A stretch of DNA of 36,530 bases, from positions 1 to 36,530 of the forward strand of contig JARGFS010000015.1 in assembly GCA_029211095.1 (NCBI GenBank). The letters are read 5' to 3'. Shown here piece after piece: positions 1 through 9,815 of the stretch. Below the pieces are notes generated by a model. That model searched no databases. It saw nothing but the letters and a program-made list of their open reading frames with translations, and was not told where the DNA came from. The DNA is from a bacterium. Lineage in GTDB: Bacteria; Zixibacteria; MSB-5A5; GN15; FEB-12. Position 1 is the stretch's first letter, and the number at the start of each line of letters is the position of its first letter. Position numbers and translations under genes: made by a program.

Positions 1-2
1 CG

Positions 3-176
3 GCCATGGCCGAATCATGGGATCATATTCTAATCGCCCAGTACTTCCCCACCGACATCTGGTCAACTGGAAAATCACCCGCATTCCAGTTTCATCCGGT
101 TATAGAGAACCACCTGTCAACTCTCTCCCCCGAAGAGAGATATCAAAAAGCCAAAGAATCTCAGACAGAAAACTAA
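3..176 (+). CDS. C-terminal fragment of an unidentified protein, truncated at the window edge
   Basis: Open frame from the window start, ...MAESWDHILIAQYFPTDIWSTGKSPAFQFHPVIENHLSTLSPEERYQKAKESQTEN*, stop TAA at 174-176; too short to be in the ORF track. Confidence 0.4.
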   Translation, partial: AMAESWDHILIAQYFPTDIWSTGKSPAFQFHPVIENHLSTLSPEERYQKAKESQTEN

Positions 177-202
177 ATCCGTAGGGCGCCGCGAGGGGTG
201 AG

Positions 203-2356
203 CTACTTAAGGTAAAGCATCTTCCGTGAGGCCTGCTCCTGCCCCACTTTCAACCGGTAAAAATAGACGCCGCTGGCGACAGATTGTCCATCCCGGTTCC
301 GGCCATCCCACTCCACTTCATGAGTTCCCATAGGAAAGAGCCCCGAAGCCAGTATCGCGACCTTTTGTCCCAGGCCGTTGTACACAGACAACTCAATCGG
401 CGTCGCTATCGCCAGATCAAACCGAATCCGGGTCGCGGCATTGAATGGATTAGGATAGTTTGGCTTAAGAATGAACGTACTCGGTAGCGAAGGGGGCGGC
501 TCCGGAAGTTCTTCCCGCCATGAAGGATGCTTGAAAAGATCAATCGCGCTCCCGTCGGAGACTACCATCAGATTACTATCGACATCAATCATAACGCCGG
601 GCCAGTCATTCGACCAGACAAGTTTGGGACGGTCTTCTTCCAGGGCATAAATACCAATCCCCTCATAGCCAACCGTATACAGGCTATCCCCAAAGAATTT
701 GACATCCGAGACAGCGAGATTAAGATCAAGAGTTGTCTCCACAAAAGGAGAAGAGGGATCATCCACATTCAGCCAGGTTATAGTTCTGTCCTGTATCACC
801 CACAGTTTTCCCGACCGGACAAACAGTTCCGAAGTATTCCGGAAGACACTGGTGGTGGTAAGCAAAGCCCGGGACAAATCATCCCTGATCTGGTGTACCC
901 ACATAGTCCCCTTGCTTGTGACCGTGTAAAGATTACGCCCATCGACAGCGAAACTCTCTATTCTTCCCACATAAGACCAGCGCTGTATGTACTGCACCTG
1001 GCCGGAGTTTGAGAATGCGTACGCTTCAAAGAAATTCTCTTTGGCAATAAGCAGGAATCGAAGAGAATCTGTAGCCGACAATTCACTCAGATAAAGCCGC
1101 GAAAAACCAATGGAATCGGTCGGGTAGCGTGATTCCAGAAAGAGCGGGTAGTCAGGGTCGGCCAATCCGGAATAAAGCACCAGCGAGTTTATCGGATAAG
1201 AATAGAAAACAATAAGAGAATCATTGGTCCGGACAAAATCTGAGACAGTATTCAGTTCCGGGCTGATGGTAGTGTCCTTCTCGGGTGGAGATAAATTGCT
1301 AACAGCGTACGCATCCAGCGGATTAGCTTCGCCGCCGGTGACAACCTGATTCCCGTACAGATACAGTTTCGAAATTGGGCCGGGTCGCGCATAACCCTGC
1401 GTGGGACGAGCGCTTCCTTCCAGATCGAACAGCATAAAACCTCCGACTGTCGAAGGTAAAACCAGGTTCGGACTGTTTTCGATAGTCACCATATCACCAA
1501 AGATAGAAACCTGTTCAAGCGAGATGGTGTCGGAAATGCTGAAATTGCTCTTGTCAATCAGCAGCAGACTTCGGTCGGTCACCTGGATAATCTGCCGCTC
1601 TGTCTGATAAAGCGATCGAGCCGAAGGCAACTCCATCAGAGAGTCATAAATTGATCCGGGAAAGCCGAACTGCCCAAACATGAGTCCGTCATTACTCAGA
1701 GAGACGGCAAAACTGGATTCAAATTTGAGGAACGAAGATGGCCGGTGTGGAACCCAGAGGTAATCGACAAAACCAAGTTGGTTAGGTGCCGAAACATCGT
1801 AGCGAAGAATACCATTGTACTCATCCAGGACAAACAGCTGATTGTCCTCCACCTCCAGTTGCGTAACCAGTATTCCCTTAAGACTTGAATCGGCAAATCT
1901 GGCCGTAGTGTGATCAATCAGATCATATCGTGTAATCCCATCAAACCAGCGCGATACTACCAAATCTTCCCCAATCATTGCGAAATCAGCAAAGTCAGAT
2001 TCAACATTCACCCTGCCCAGCAAGCTTACCGAGGGAAGCCTGCTCAAATCAAAATAGAGAAGCTCTCCCCCATATTCCTTGACGACCAGATAATTCCCAA
2101 ACCGTTTCATTCGCTCCGGGTTCATTGTCTCAAACAGCTGCCCCACCTGGAAATAGAGTCGTTTGTCACTATCATACTTGGAGACCACAATTCCCCGCTG
2201 CGAGCAGCCAACCACGTACTGGCCGGTTACAACCAACTGGTCAAGGCGATTCCACAGAAAGGTCTGATCGGGGGTCGATGCTCGTCCTGTCCCGCCGCCA
2301 GTCATAACCGCTATGGCAAACAGCAACAACATTCCTTTTGACAATAGCATCTTCAT
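203..2356 (-). CDS. Secreted LVIVD/beta-propeller-like repeat protein with por/T9SS-type (FlgD-like) C-terminal sorting domain
   Basis: 717 aa; N-terminal signal peptide MKMLLSKGMLLLFAIAVMTGGGTG; repeated blades; C-terminal LKPNYPNPFNAATRIRFDL...GVYFYRLKVGQEQASRKMLYLK. Confidence 0.8.
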   Translation of the reverse strand: MKMLLSKGMLLLFAIAVMTGGGTGRASTPDQTFLWNRLDQLVVTGQYVVGCSQRGIVVSKYDSDKRLYFQVGQLFETMNPERMKRFGNYLVVKEYGGELLYFDLSRLPSVSLLGRVNVESDFADFAMIGEDLVVSRWFDGITRYDLIDHTTARFADSSLKGILVTQLEVEDNQLFVLDEYNGILRYDVSAPNQLGFVDYLWVPHRPSSFLKFESSFAVSLSNDGLMFGQFGFPGSIYDSLMELPSARSLYQTERQIIQVTDRSLLLIDKSNFSISDTISLEQVSIFGDMVTIENSPNLVLPSTVGGFMLFDLEGSARPTQGYARPGPISKLYLYGNQVVTGGEANPLDAYAVSNLSPPEKDTTISPELNTVSDFVRTNDSLIVFYSYPINSLVLYSGLADPDYPLFLESRYPTDSIGFSRLYLSELSATDSLRFLLIAKENFFEAYAFSNSGQVQYIQRWSYVGRIESFAVDGRNLYTVTSKGTMWVHQIRDDLSRALLTTTSVFRNTSELFVRSGKLWVIQDRTITWLNVDDPSSPFVETTLDLNLAVSDVKFFGDSLYTVGYEGIGIYALEEDRPKLVWSNDWPGVMIDVDSNLMVVSDGSAIDLFKHPSWREELPEPPPSLPSTFILKPNYPNPFNAATRIRFDLAIATPIELSVYNGLGQKVAILASGLFPMGTHEVEWDGRNRDGQSVASGVYFYRLKVGQEQASRKMLYLK

Positions 2357-5300
2357 TTCAACAGCACCATCTTCCGCACCAAGATGCCATCATCAGTCTT
2401 CAGGCGGTAAAAGTAAAGTCCGCTGGCTAATTCGGATCCGTCGAAAGTAACCTGGTGCGGACCGGCGTCAAGGGTTCCATCCAGAACGGTTTCCACTATC
2501 TGACCCAGCAGATTGATTATTTCAAGCCTTACTTTTTGGGCCTGTGGAAGAGTGAATTGTATCAGGGTGGCCGGATTAAACGGGTTTGGGTAATTCTGGC
2601 TAAGTGTCACTTTTTTCGGCAGCCCCAGCTCCAGGTCATCCACGTTGGTTACAAATGCGGGATCCCCAAGAGGGAACTGGCTGCTGTTAAGATTGTCCCC
2701 CAGGAATCTCCCACGATTGGGGCCATCGGTTGCCTGTCCGTCAAAGTCCCAGATCATCAGCGTGGAATTATCACCTATCAAGGCCAACTCCTGCAGACCA
2801 TCATTGTCGGTATCATGAATCAGGGGGGCAAAACGGGAAGAGATCACCTGGGCCGGGAGCGATGGTGTTACAATTGGGTACCCCTCCAACAGGTTGGCTC
2901 CGTTATCCAGAACATAAAGATACTCCGAACCGGTTCCCGGCAGAAGATGTCCGGTGCGGAAAGCGATTTCCGGATATTCATCACCGGTCAGGTTCCCCAC
3001 CGAAGGTGTGGCCGCCAGTTGATTCAACTCGAAAGCGCGGCCACCAAATCCATTGTTCGAGTATGGGCTGCCATCGGAGTTAAAGATATACAAGAATGAC
3101 TTGGCGAAAGTAAAGAAAGTCATCAGAATTTCCGGGCTGTCATCCAGATCAAGATCGGCGGCGATAGGAAATGATCCAATCCAGGAATGGCGCGGCAGTT
3201 CCGTCAATACGACTGGCCAGCCGGGCAGATCAACCATTCCGTTCTTTTTTGCATACAAAACCGGTACAACCTCGGGCGTCCCACCCACATCAACCGATTG
3301 ATAGGCCAGCATGACAACTTCATGGAGACCGTCATTATCGAGATCAGCCAGGGTAGCTCCGTTGACGGCATGGGCCGGTTGGACCAGCCCGCTCTGCATC
3401 CCATAGGCTGGTCGGCCGGTTCGTCCCTCCAGAAGGATCAGCCCTCCGTAGTGGGAAGAACTAAAGCAGATGACAACCTCATTCAGATTGTCTCCATCCA
3501 GATCAGTCGCGCTTATCACCGGAGAAACACTCCCGTTGTAAACATTGGAGCCATTGGTGCTCACCCCGACAGATCCAAACAGCCCGTCCAGCGAATAGAA
3601 ATAGGGGTCGCCATTGAATTCGTACGCCATTATCTGGCCATTCCCATTAACAATCACCACGGCCGAATCTTCGCCATACCCCAGTTCGGTTATCACCGGC
3701 GTTGGATAGGCATACTGGTAAGCCGTTATTCCGGTAAACACTTTAACCGGCCAGCCGGGGACATAGCTTCCATCAGAGTTGATCGCATGGATGGCCGAAT
3801 CACTGGTGAAGATTATCTCCAGGGAGTCATCCCGATCAATATCATAGATCGCCGGTACACAGCGGGCATCTTCGCTGCTCGGGACCGGGAAGCCGGGGCG
3901 GACTATTCCATCAGACTGGTAGATGACCAGCCCCAGCGAAGTCCCCACAATCAGCTCGTTGCTGCCGTCATTGTCAAGATCGGCACAGACCGGTGTCATA
4001 CCGCCATTCCCGCCAAGCGGCTGCGGCCATCCGATTGCAAAACCGCTGGAGATATGAATTCCAACCGAATCAGAGACATCACTTCCCGGGAAGTACCCGG
4101 TCAGCGTAATCATGAAACTGCCGGTATCAAGTCCGGAGATTGTCCAGTTATAAAGAAGCGAATCAAAATGTTCGGCGGTGGATGACAGCAGCCGAACAAC
4201 CGATCCACTCTCCTTGCGATAGTCCACCGTCATAGAATCAAAGTCAGGACCGAAGGCTGACCCCCCAATTCTGACCGAATACTGGATATCTTCCCCCTGC
4301 AACGGGCTGGTCAGTTGGACACGCTGCTGGCGGACATATGTCACACTGGTTTGACTGCTGAACACCCCGCCTTGAACTTTGAGATTGAGTATCCCATTGA
4401 CCGTGGTATCATTGAAAAGGTACAGGATCGAATCCGTTGGGACACTCAGTCCCGAGACTAACAACTGCCAGTCTTCCGAACCCGCCCCCATTGAATAGTA
4501 AAGCGCCCAGGGACCCAAATACCCGGCTACCGGAGCAACTTTGACTGTTATGTCGTCAGTATACCTGTCCTTTCGGAAGGGTTCCAGAATTTTCAGCCCC
4601 CCACCGGATGCAAGGACCAGAGAGGCATCAATGTTCAGGTAGCCATGCCCGGTAATGGTATCAACACCCGGATAGTTCTCCCCCTCTCCCCAGGGATCGA
4701 CAATATCAACTGCCCCCAAAGTCAGGTACTCTTCCAAATCAGCCAGTCCCAATTGCGGTTGAAAAGCGAGAAGTACGGCGGCCGCTCCCGCCACCATGGG
4801 AGTCGCCATCGAAGTCCCATCGGCCAACAGGTAGAGTGAGTCAATAATTCTCAGGCCCGGTTCCTGCGCCCCGTACAAATCGGTACCGGCGGCTCTGAGA
4901 GAGAGTATGTCTTCGCCCGGAGCCACGATATCGACATGCGCTCCATAGGTTGAGAAGTAAGTCATCTCCCCATCAGAATTGCCCGCCCCCACCACAAACG
5001 TGGAATCAAAGGCGGCCGGGAAAAATCGGGTGTTGTCGCCGGTGTTACCCGGCGCGATACAGACAAATACTCCGTTCCGTCTGGCCAGTTCAAGCGCTTC
5101 CTTGAGCACGCCGGATTCAAACGGGGTTCCCCAGCTTATGCTGATCACTTGCGCCCCGGCGTTGATCGCGTACAGAATTCCGTTGGCGGCAACAGCGTTG
5201 GTGGCGTTCGGTCTGATCTTGACCGGCATAATCTCCGCGAACGGGGCAACACCAACCACACCGATACCATCGGCTGCTGCTGCGATTATCCCGGCGATAT

Positions 5301-6042
5301 GCGTCCCATGCCCAACTGAGTCGGTCACATCGTTGTCCCCGACCGGATCAAAGAAAGTCAACTGATCACCGGAGACATCGTAGCCGAGAGTATCATCAAT
5401 ATAGCCGTTATGATCGTTATCGATCCCGTCCGGAATTTCATCCGGATTTTTCCAGAATCGTCCCTGAAGTTGCGGATGAAAAGTGTCTGCGCCGGTGTCA
5501 ACAATCGCCACCACTACTTTGGTTGTCTCCGCCGGTGGAGAATTGTACTGATTGATCAGCCGCACGTCATTCCCCGGCGTCCCGGTCTTGGTGGTCAGAA
5601 TATCATTCTCATCACCGGGGAATCGATCAATACCAAGATATGATTGACCCGTGTTATACAGGTACCATTGATCGGAAAAGAAAGGATCACTCGGCAGGCC
5701 AAAAAATTCAATGTAGTAGTCCTGCTCAACAGACTCAACATTGTCAGCCCCCAACAAGTCGGCGATAGCGGTCTCATCCATGGTCTGGGCGGAATCATTG
5801 AAGATGAAGTAGCGATTAATCTCCTCCATCCCCCGGATCTCCGGTTTGGCAATCAGTTTGGACATCGGTCTAATTGACTGCCCCTTGGCCAGAGCCATGC
5901 TCTTGGCCAGTCCTTTTCCCGGTCGAAGCTTAACAATGAATTTCCCCGGCACCGGACCGGTGGGAAGAGGTTCAAAGGCCGCCGCAGTGCCGATCAAGAA
6001 CAGAAGCAGCGACAGAAATACTGATTGGATTAGTCTAAACAA
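2353..6042 (-). CDS. Secreted S8 subtilisin-family serine peptidase with FG-GAP/VCBS-like repeats and por/T9SS-type C-terminal domain
   Basis: Catalytic triad motifs VVAIVDTGAD, GHGTHIAGI, DGTSMATPMVAGAA; about seven D.D.D.x.E repeats (e.g. ADLDNDGSNELIVG, TDLDGDNLNEVVI); C-terminal SQNYPNPFNPATLIQFTLP...LYFYRLKTDDGILVRKMVLLK. Confidence 0.93.
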   Translation of the reverse strand: MFRLIQSVFLSLLLFLIGTAAAFEPLPTGPVPGKFIVKLRPGKGLAKSMALAKGQSIRPMSKLIAKPEIRGMEEINRYFIFNDSAQTMDETAIADLLGADNVESVEQDYYIEFFGLPSDPFFSDQWYLYNTGQSYLGIDRFPGDENDILTTKTGTPGNDVRLINQYNSPPAETTKVVVAIVDTGADTFHPQLQGRFWKNPDEIPDGIDNDHNGYIDDTLGYDVSGDQLTFFDPVGDNDVTDSVGHGTHIAGIIAAAADGIGVVGVAPFAEIMPVKIRPNATNAVAANGILYAINAGAQVISISWGTPFESGVLKEALELARRNGVFVCIAPGNTGDNTRFFPAAFDSTFVVGAGNSDGEMTYFSTYGAHVDIVAPGEDILSLRAAGTDLYGAQEPGLRIIDSLYLLADGTSMATPMVAGAAAVLLAFQPQLGLADLEEYLTLGAVDIVDPWGEGENYPGVDTITGHGYLNIDASLVLASGGGLKILEPFRKDRYTDDITVKVAPVAGYLGPWALYYSMGAGSEDWQLLVSGLSVPTDSILYLFNDTTVNGILNLKVQGGVFSSQTSVTYVRQQRVQLTSPLQGEDIQYSVRIGGSAFGPDFDSMTVDYRKESGSVVRLLSSTAEHFDSLLYNWTISGLDTGSFMITLTGYFPGSDVSDSVGIHISSGFAIGWPQPLGGNGGMTPVCADLDNDGSNELIVGTSLGLVIYQSDGIVRPGFPVPSSEDARCVPAIYDIDRDDSLEIIFTSDSAIHAINSDGSYVPGWPVKVFTGITAYQYAYPTPVITELGYGEDSAVVIVNGNGQIMAYEFNGDPYFYSLDGLFGSVGVSTNGSNVYNGSVSPVISATDLDGDNLNEVVICFSSSHYGGLILLEGRTGRPAYGMQSGLVQPAHAVNGATLADLDNDGLHEVVMLAYQSVDVGGTPEVVPVLYAKKNGMVDLPGWPVVLTELPRHSWIGSFPIAADLDLDDSPEILMTFFTFAKSFLYIFNSDGSPYSNNGFGGRAFELNQLAATPSVGNLTGDEYPEIAFRTGHLLPGTGSEYLYVLDNGANLLEGYPIVTPSLPAQVISSRFAPLIHDTDNDGLQELALIGDNSTLMIWDFDGQATDGPNRGRFLGDNLNSSQFPLGDPAFVTNVDDLELGLPKKVTLSQNYPNPFNPATLIQFTLPQAQKVRLEIINLLGQIVETVLDGTLDAGPHQVTFDGSELASGLYFYRLKTDDGILVRKMVLLK

Positions 6043-6243
6043 CTATTCGATCCCTTACCTGACTTGAGACTACAAACACTACCATACCAGGAGATCAACA
6101 AAGAGACGGCTGGTCACGGCAATTTGTTTAACCGTATTCCATTAACAAAATAGGCGGAAGCGCTTAAATGTCAAGAAGATATAGGGAGTGGCGCAGGAGC
6201 TGCAGAACAGCGCACACGCTCTTTCACGAATTTGCCAGGCAAT

Positions 6244-6270
6244 AAAAAAGCGGCAACAATTGTTGCCGCT
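6244..6270 (-). terminator. Rho-independent terminator of the nadE-asnB-ACP operon
   Basis: Perfect 22-bp palindrome AGCGGCAACAATTGTTGCCGCT; on the minus strand it is followed by TTTTTTATT. Confidence 0.8.
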
Positions 6271-6294
6271 CAAAGAAATATCCGTGGGCCGGTA

Positions 6295-6540
6295 TCAGGC
6301 AGATTTTTTCTGGATGAAGCCAATCAGATTGTCAATTGAATCAAAATTTTCCGGTACCAGTTCGGCATCATCAACACTGATCTCAAAAGTCTCTTCGATA
6401 TACTGGACCAACTCCAGAATGCCGGTAGAATCAATAATACCCAGGTCCAGGAGGGAACCGGATTCAGACAGATCCTCCGGGCTCTTACCAAGCATGAAGT
6501 TGTCGATTATGAAACTTCTGATTGACTCCCGTATCTCCAA
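6295..6540 (-). CDS. Acyl carrier protein (phosphopantetheine attachment domain)
   Basis: LGIIDSTGILELVQYIEETFEISVDDAELVPENFDSIDNLIGFI, with the DS phosphopantetheine site; likely TTG start at 6540 preceded by GAGGTG (ORF track begins further upstream at 6633). Confidence 0.85.
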   Translation of the reverse strand: MEIRESIRSFIIDNFMLGKSPEDLSESGSLLDLGIIDSTGILELVQYIEETFEISVDDAELVPENFDSIDNLIGFIQKKSA

Positions 6541-6691
6541 AATAGCACCTCGTAAACTGAATTTTGTTTTTGCTCTGAAATAGTTACCACCTACATGATA
6601 TCGGCAATTGCTAACTATCCTTGAACTCTCCACTAATGATGGAGCAGGTTAAGCCAATAACCGATCAAAGTCAAACAGAATCCCTCCGCCG

Positions 6692-8680
6692 CTACCCGGT
6701 TTTGGAATAGTCTACCCAAACCGAAAAGTCGCTCCGGTCAAGCGAATCAACCGCCCGGAAGTCGTCCACAAACTGCCAATACAAAAGCTGAGTTGAGAGT
6801 ATCCCAATAAACGACATATTGTCCTTAAACGATAGATGCGCATGTGACAATCGGGAGCACTTCTCTTTCAGTCTCTCCACAAACAGTGGGTTGAAGAGAT
6901 TGTATTTGCCAAGCATCTCCTTTGAGAGTAGTCCCGAAACATAATCCGGCGGAGAATCCTGAAAAAAGCTGTTGGAATCAGGAGCCATGTAGGGCTGCTT
7001 TACCCGCGCGGTTATCTCTTTGGGGAGTTCCTGCCGCATCGCCTTCTTGAGTATGAATTTCTCATTCAGCCCCAGAATTTTGTGCCAGGGCGGCACCCGA
7101 CATCCAAACTCGGCTACCCGATGGTCCAGAAAAGGGAATCTCCCCTCCACTCCATGAGCACAGAGCATCCGGTCCCCCTGGGACGAAAGAATATATCCGG
7201 CCAGAAGTGAACGGGCCTCAACATACTGAGCCCGGGAAAGATGGTGCCACCGCTCAAACCGATCGGGAAGATCAACTCCAAAAGCCTGCAGGGAGTCCTG
7301 CCCGGTTAGTTCATTCCGTACCTCATCGGTGAAAAAATCTTTCACTTTCGTGGTCGTGTTAATTCTCGGTATATGGGAGAAGTAATACTTGTCATACTGC
7401 GACAAACCCGCCTTGTAGAAAGTTTCCAGATAGAAACGGGCTCGCGCCCCGGACAGAGGCAAAGTGGGATATAATTTTTTCAGCAGTATCGGCCGCCATT
7501 TGGATTCCGGATTGCGCGCCCAGAACCGACGGATCAATGTCTCTTTGAAAATATCATAGCCGCCGAGCATCTCATCCGCCCCCTCGCCGGTCAAGACCAC
7601 TTTAAATCTGTTCTCACGGACCAGATTGGAGAGCATGAACAAGGGCGTTGGTGCCGTCCGCACCACCGGCTTTTCAGTGTGGAAAATTACATCGGGAAAA
7701 TTCGCGGCGATATCATCATAGGTGCAGCGAATGCTGTGATGATTGGTCCCCAGGAACTCAGCCATCTGGTTCTGATACCCGGACTCATCAAAGGCCTTAT
7801 CATGGAAGGCGATTGAAAAAGTCTCCACCGGTGTATCGGTAAAGTTTTTTATCAGCGCGGTTGTGGCCGAAGAGTCAAGCCCTCCGGACAGATACGCCCC
7901 CACCGGAACATCGGCTCGAAGTCTGAGGCGGACCGAATCGACCAGCAGCTCGTGGAGTTCTTCCGCCCAGGAATCCGATGAACGACTATGATCATACTCC
8001 TCCGGATAATCCAGTGACCAGTATCGCCTGACCTCCAACTCTCCCCCGGTTGCCCGAAAATAGCAACCGGCTTCGAGTTCACTAATCCCCTCAAACACTG
8101 TGCGGGGCGGGGCGGTAGTCCACCAGGTGAAAAGCTGATCAAGCCCGACCAGGTCAATCTCACGTTTCACCGAGGGGTCGGCAAAGATCGACTTAATCTC
8201 CGATCCGAAATAGAATCTCCCCCCCTGAATTGAATAAAACAACGGCCTTATCCCCAGCCGATCACGCGCTCCAAACAGATTGTGGCTCGAGCGGTCATAG
8301 ATTACAAATGCAAACTGCCCATTGAACCGGCTCAGGCAGTCGGTCCCCCACTGCTCATAGGCGTGGATGATAACTTCGGTATCACTATTGGTTCTGAATT
8401 TGTGGCCCCGGGCAAGGAGTTCTTCGCGCAATTCCAGGTAGTTAAAAATCTCGCCGTTAAAAGTAATCCAGAGCGATTCATCTTCGTTGGTCATCGGCTG
8501 CGCACCGCCAGAGAGGTCTATAATTGAAAGGCGCGCCTGCCCCAGTCCACAGTAGTTGTCGAAATAAGCGCCGAACTCATCCGGTCCCCGGTGTCGCATG
8601 GCATTGACCATTCGGCTCACCAGCCCGTGTTCGGGCTGAACGGCACTTGAAAGCTGCAGGTATCCGGCTATTCCGCACAT
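6692..8680 (-). CDS. asnB: Asparagine synthase (glutamine-hydrolysing) family amidotransferase
   Basis: MCGIAGYL N-terminal Cys2 GATase; HRGPDEFG; YLSGGLDSSATTAL PP-loop; EGADEMLGGYDIF. Confidence 0.93.
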   Translation of the reverse strand: MCGIAGYLQLSSAVQPEHGLVSRMVNAMRHRGPDEFGAYFDNYCGLGQARLSIIDLSGGAQPMTNEDESLWITFNGEIFNYLELREELLARGHKFRTNSDTEVIIHAYEQWGTDCLSRFNGQFAFVIYDRSSHNLFGARDRLGIRPLFYSIQGGRFYFGSEIKSIFADPSVKREIDLVGLDQLFTWWTTAPPRTVFEGISELEAGCYFRATGGELEVRRYWSLDYPEEYDHSRSSDSWAEELHELLVDSVRLRLRADVPVGAYLSGGLDSSATTALIKNFTDTPVETFSIAFHDKAFDESGYQNQMAEFLGTNHHSIRCTYDDIAANFPDVIFHTEKPVVRTAPTPLFMLSNLVRENRFKVVLTGEGADEMLGGYDIFKETLIRRFWARNPESKWRPILLKKLYPTLPLSGARARFYLETFYKAGLSQYDKYYFSHIPRINTTTKVKDFFTDEVRNELTGQDSLQAFGVDLPDRFERWHHLSRAQYVEARSLLAGYILSSQGDRMLCAHGVEGRFPFLDHRVAEFGCRVPPWHKILGLNEKFILKKAMRQELPKEITARVKQPYMAPDSNSFFQDSPPDYVSGLLSKEMLGKYNLFNPLFVERLKEKCSRLSHAHLSFKDNMSFIGILSTQLLYWQFVDDFRAVDSLDRSDFSVWVDYSKTG

Positions 8681-8723
8681 ATTAGAACTTCTCGCTCAAA
8701 GATCACCGGTCCTATCAGTCAGA

Positions 8724-9692
8724 TCAGTCATCGATATGCAGGGGCGGCAATTTGAGATACATGGTAGCATCTACCTTGCGCTGAATATTCTCGTAACCAC
8801 GCGCTGCCTGTTCGGCAGTGATCCCCAGAACTTCGGCGGCCTTTTCGGCCGGAACGTTTTTCTGCATAGCGTACCAGAGCATATCCATCCGGTAAAAGTC
8901 GAGCCCAAAATAGAAATCTTCCTGGGTAACTTCGGAACTATAAGTGTCAGTCGTCGGTGTCCGGTCCAGAATGTCGTTTGGAATACCCAGGTAGTCGGCC
9001 AACTGGAAAACCTGAGTCTTGAACAGATGGGCTATCGGTTTGATATCCGCTCCCCCATCTCCGTATTTTACAAAAAAGCCCTGTTCATGTTCATCATAAT
9101 TTCCGGTGCCAATCACGGCCCAGTTGCGCTTTTCGGCGTGGTAATAAAGAGTGGTCATACGGAGGCGCTGTTTGTAATTGGAGGCGGCTACAATCTGAAG
9201 ATAAGCTGAGACCGACATCCGCTTCTGCTTGGTCTCGCCAGCGGGAGTCTCAATAGCCAGTTCAAAAACATTGAATTTTGATTTGTCCAGAATGTTACGC
9301 GGAATCACGATTCTTGACTTGTAACCGGGACCGAATTCAGGAAAGACTGATTTGATCGCCTCGTCCCGCTTTTCATAACAGCCAAGCCCCTTGAGTCCTT
9401 CGGTAAGGTCCTCCACCATCGTCTCTATGCCAAGCTGATTACCGAGAATTCGGGCCAGTTTCTCACTGTCGGGAGAAGACTCCCCTTCCGGCATCATAAT
9501 CCCAAAGACTTTTTCAGGGCCAAAGGCACGTGTGCAGAGGGCAACTATGACCGAAGAATCAATCCCGCCGGAGATTCCAACTACCGCTCCTTTTTTTCCC
9601 ATCCGTCCGCCGACCTGCTCGACCATGGCCTGGCATATTTCATCCGCCACTTTTGCGGCATCAATCTTCAAGACATCTTTATTAAATTCCAA
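8724..9692 (-). CDS. nadE: NAD+ synthase (ammonia-dependent NadE) family protein, divergent cluster-associated type
   Basis: VVGISGGIDSSVIVALC PP-loop; GTGNYDEHEQGFFVKYGDGGADIKPIAHLFKTQV; C-terminal TPTTDTYSSEVTQEDFYFGL in place of the usual PTADLxPxQxDExxLG. Confidence 0.85.
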   Translation of the reverse strand: MEFNKDVLKIDAAKVADEICQAMVEQVGGRMGKKGAVVGISGGIDSSVIVALCTRAFGPEKVFGIMMPEGESSPDSEKLARILGNQLGIETMVEDLTEGLKGLGCYEKRDEAIKSVFPEFGPGYKSRIVIPRNILDKSKFNVFELAIETPAGETKQKRMSVSAYLQIVAASNYKQRLRMTTLYYHAEKRNWAVIGTGNYDEHEQGFFVKYGDGGADIKPIAHLFKTQVFQLADYLGIPNDILDRTPTTDTYSSEVTQEDFYFGLDFYRMDMLWYAMQKNVPAEKAAEVLGITAEQAARGYENIQRKVDATMYLKLPPLHIDD

Positions 9693-9815
9693 TGTGTCAT
9701 TCCCTGATTAATGGTTTCTATTTATCGGTACAGCTCATACAAACCATACTAACCTATTCGCCAGTATCGGCTTATTTCGTTTCTGGTTGAGCCGGGTCGA
9801 AAGGCAAAATGCGGT

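Noticed and set aside
527-1012. 161-aa plus-strand ORF (and similar ones at 1910-2341, 2455-3099)
   Set aside because: Shadow ORFs opposite genuine minus-strand CDS; composition non-protein-like.
3187-4185. 332-aa plus-strand ORF antisense to the S8 peptidase
   Set aside because: No recognisable domain; lies wholly within a strongly supported CDS on the other strand and is explained by codon-usage shadowing.
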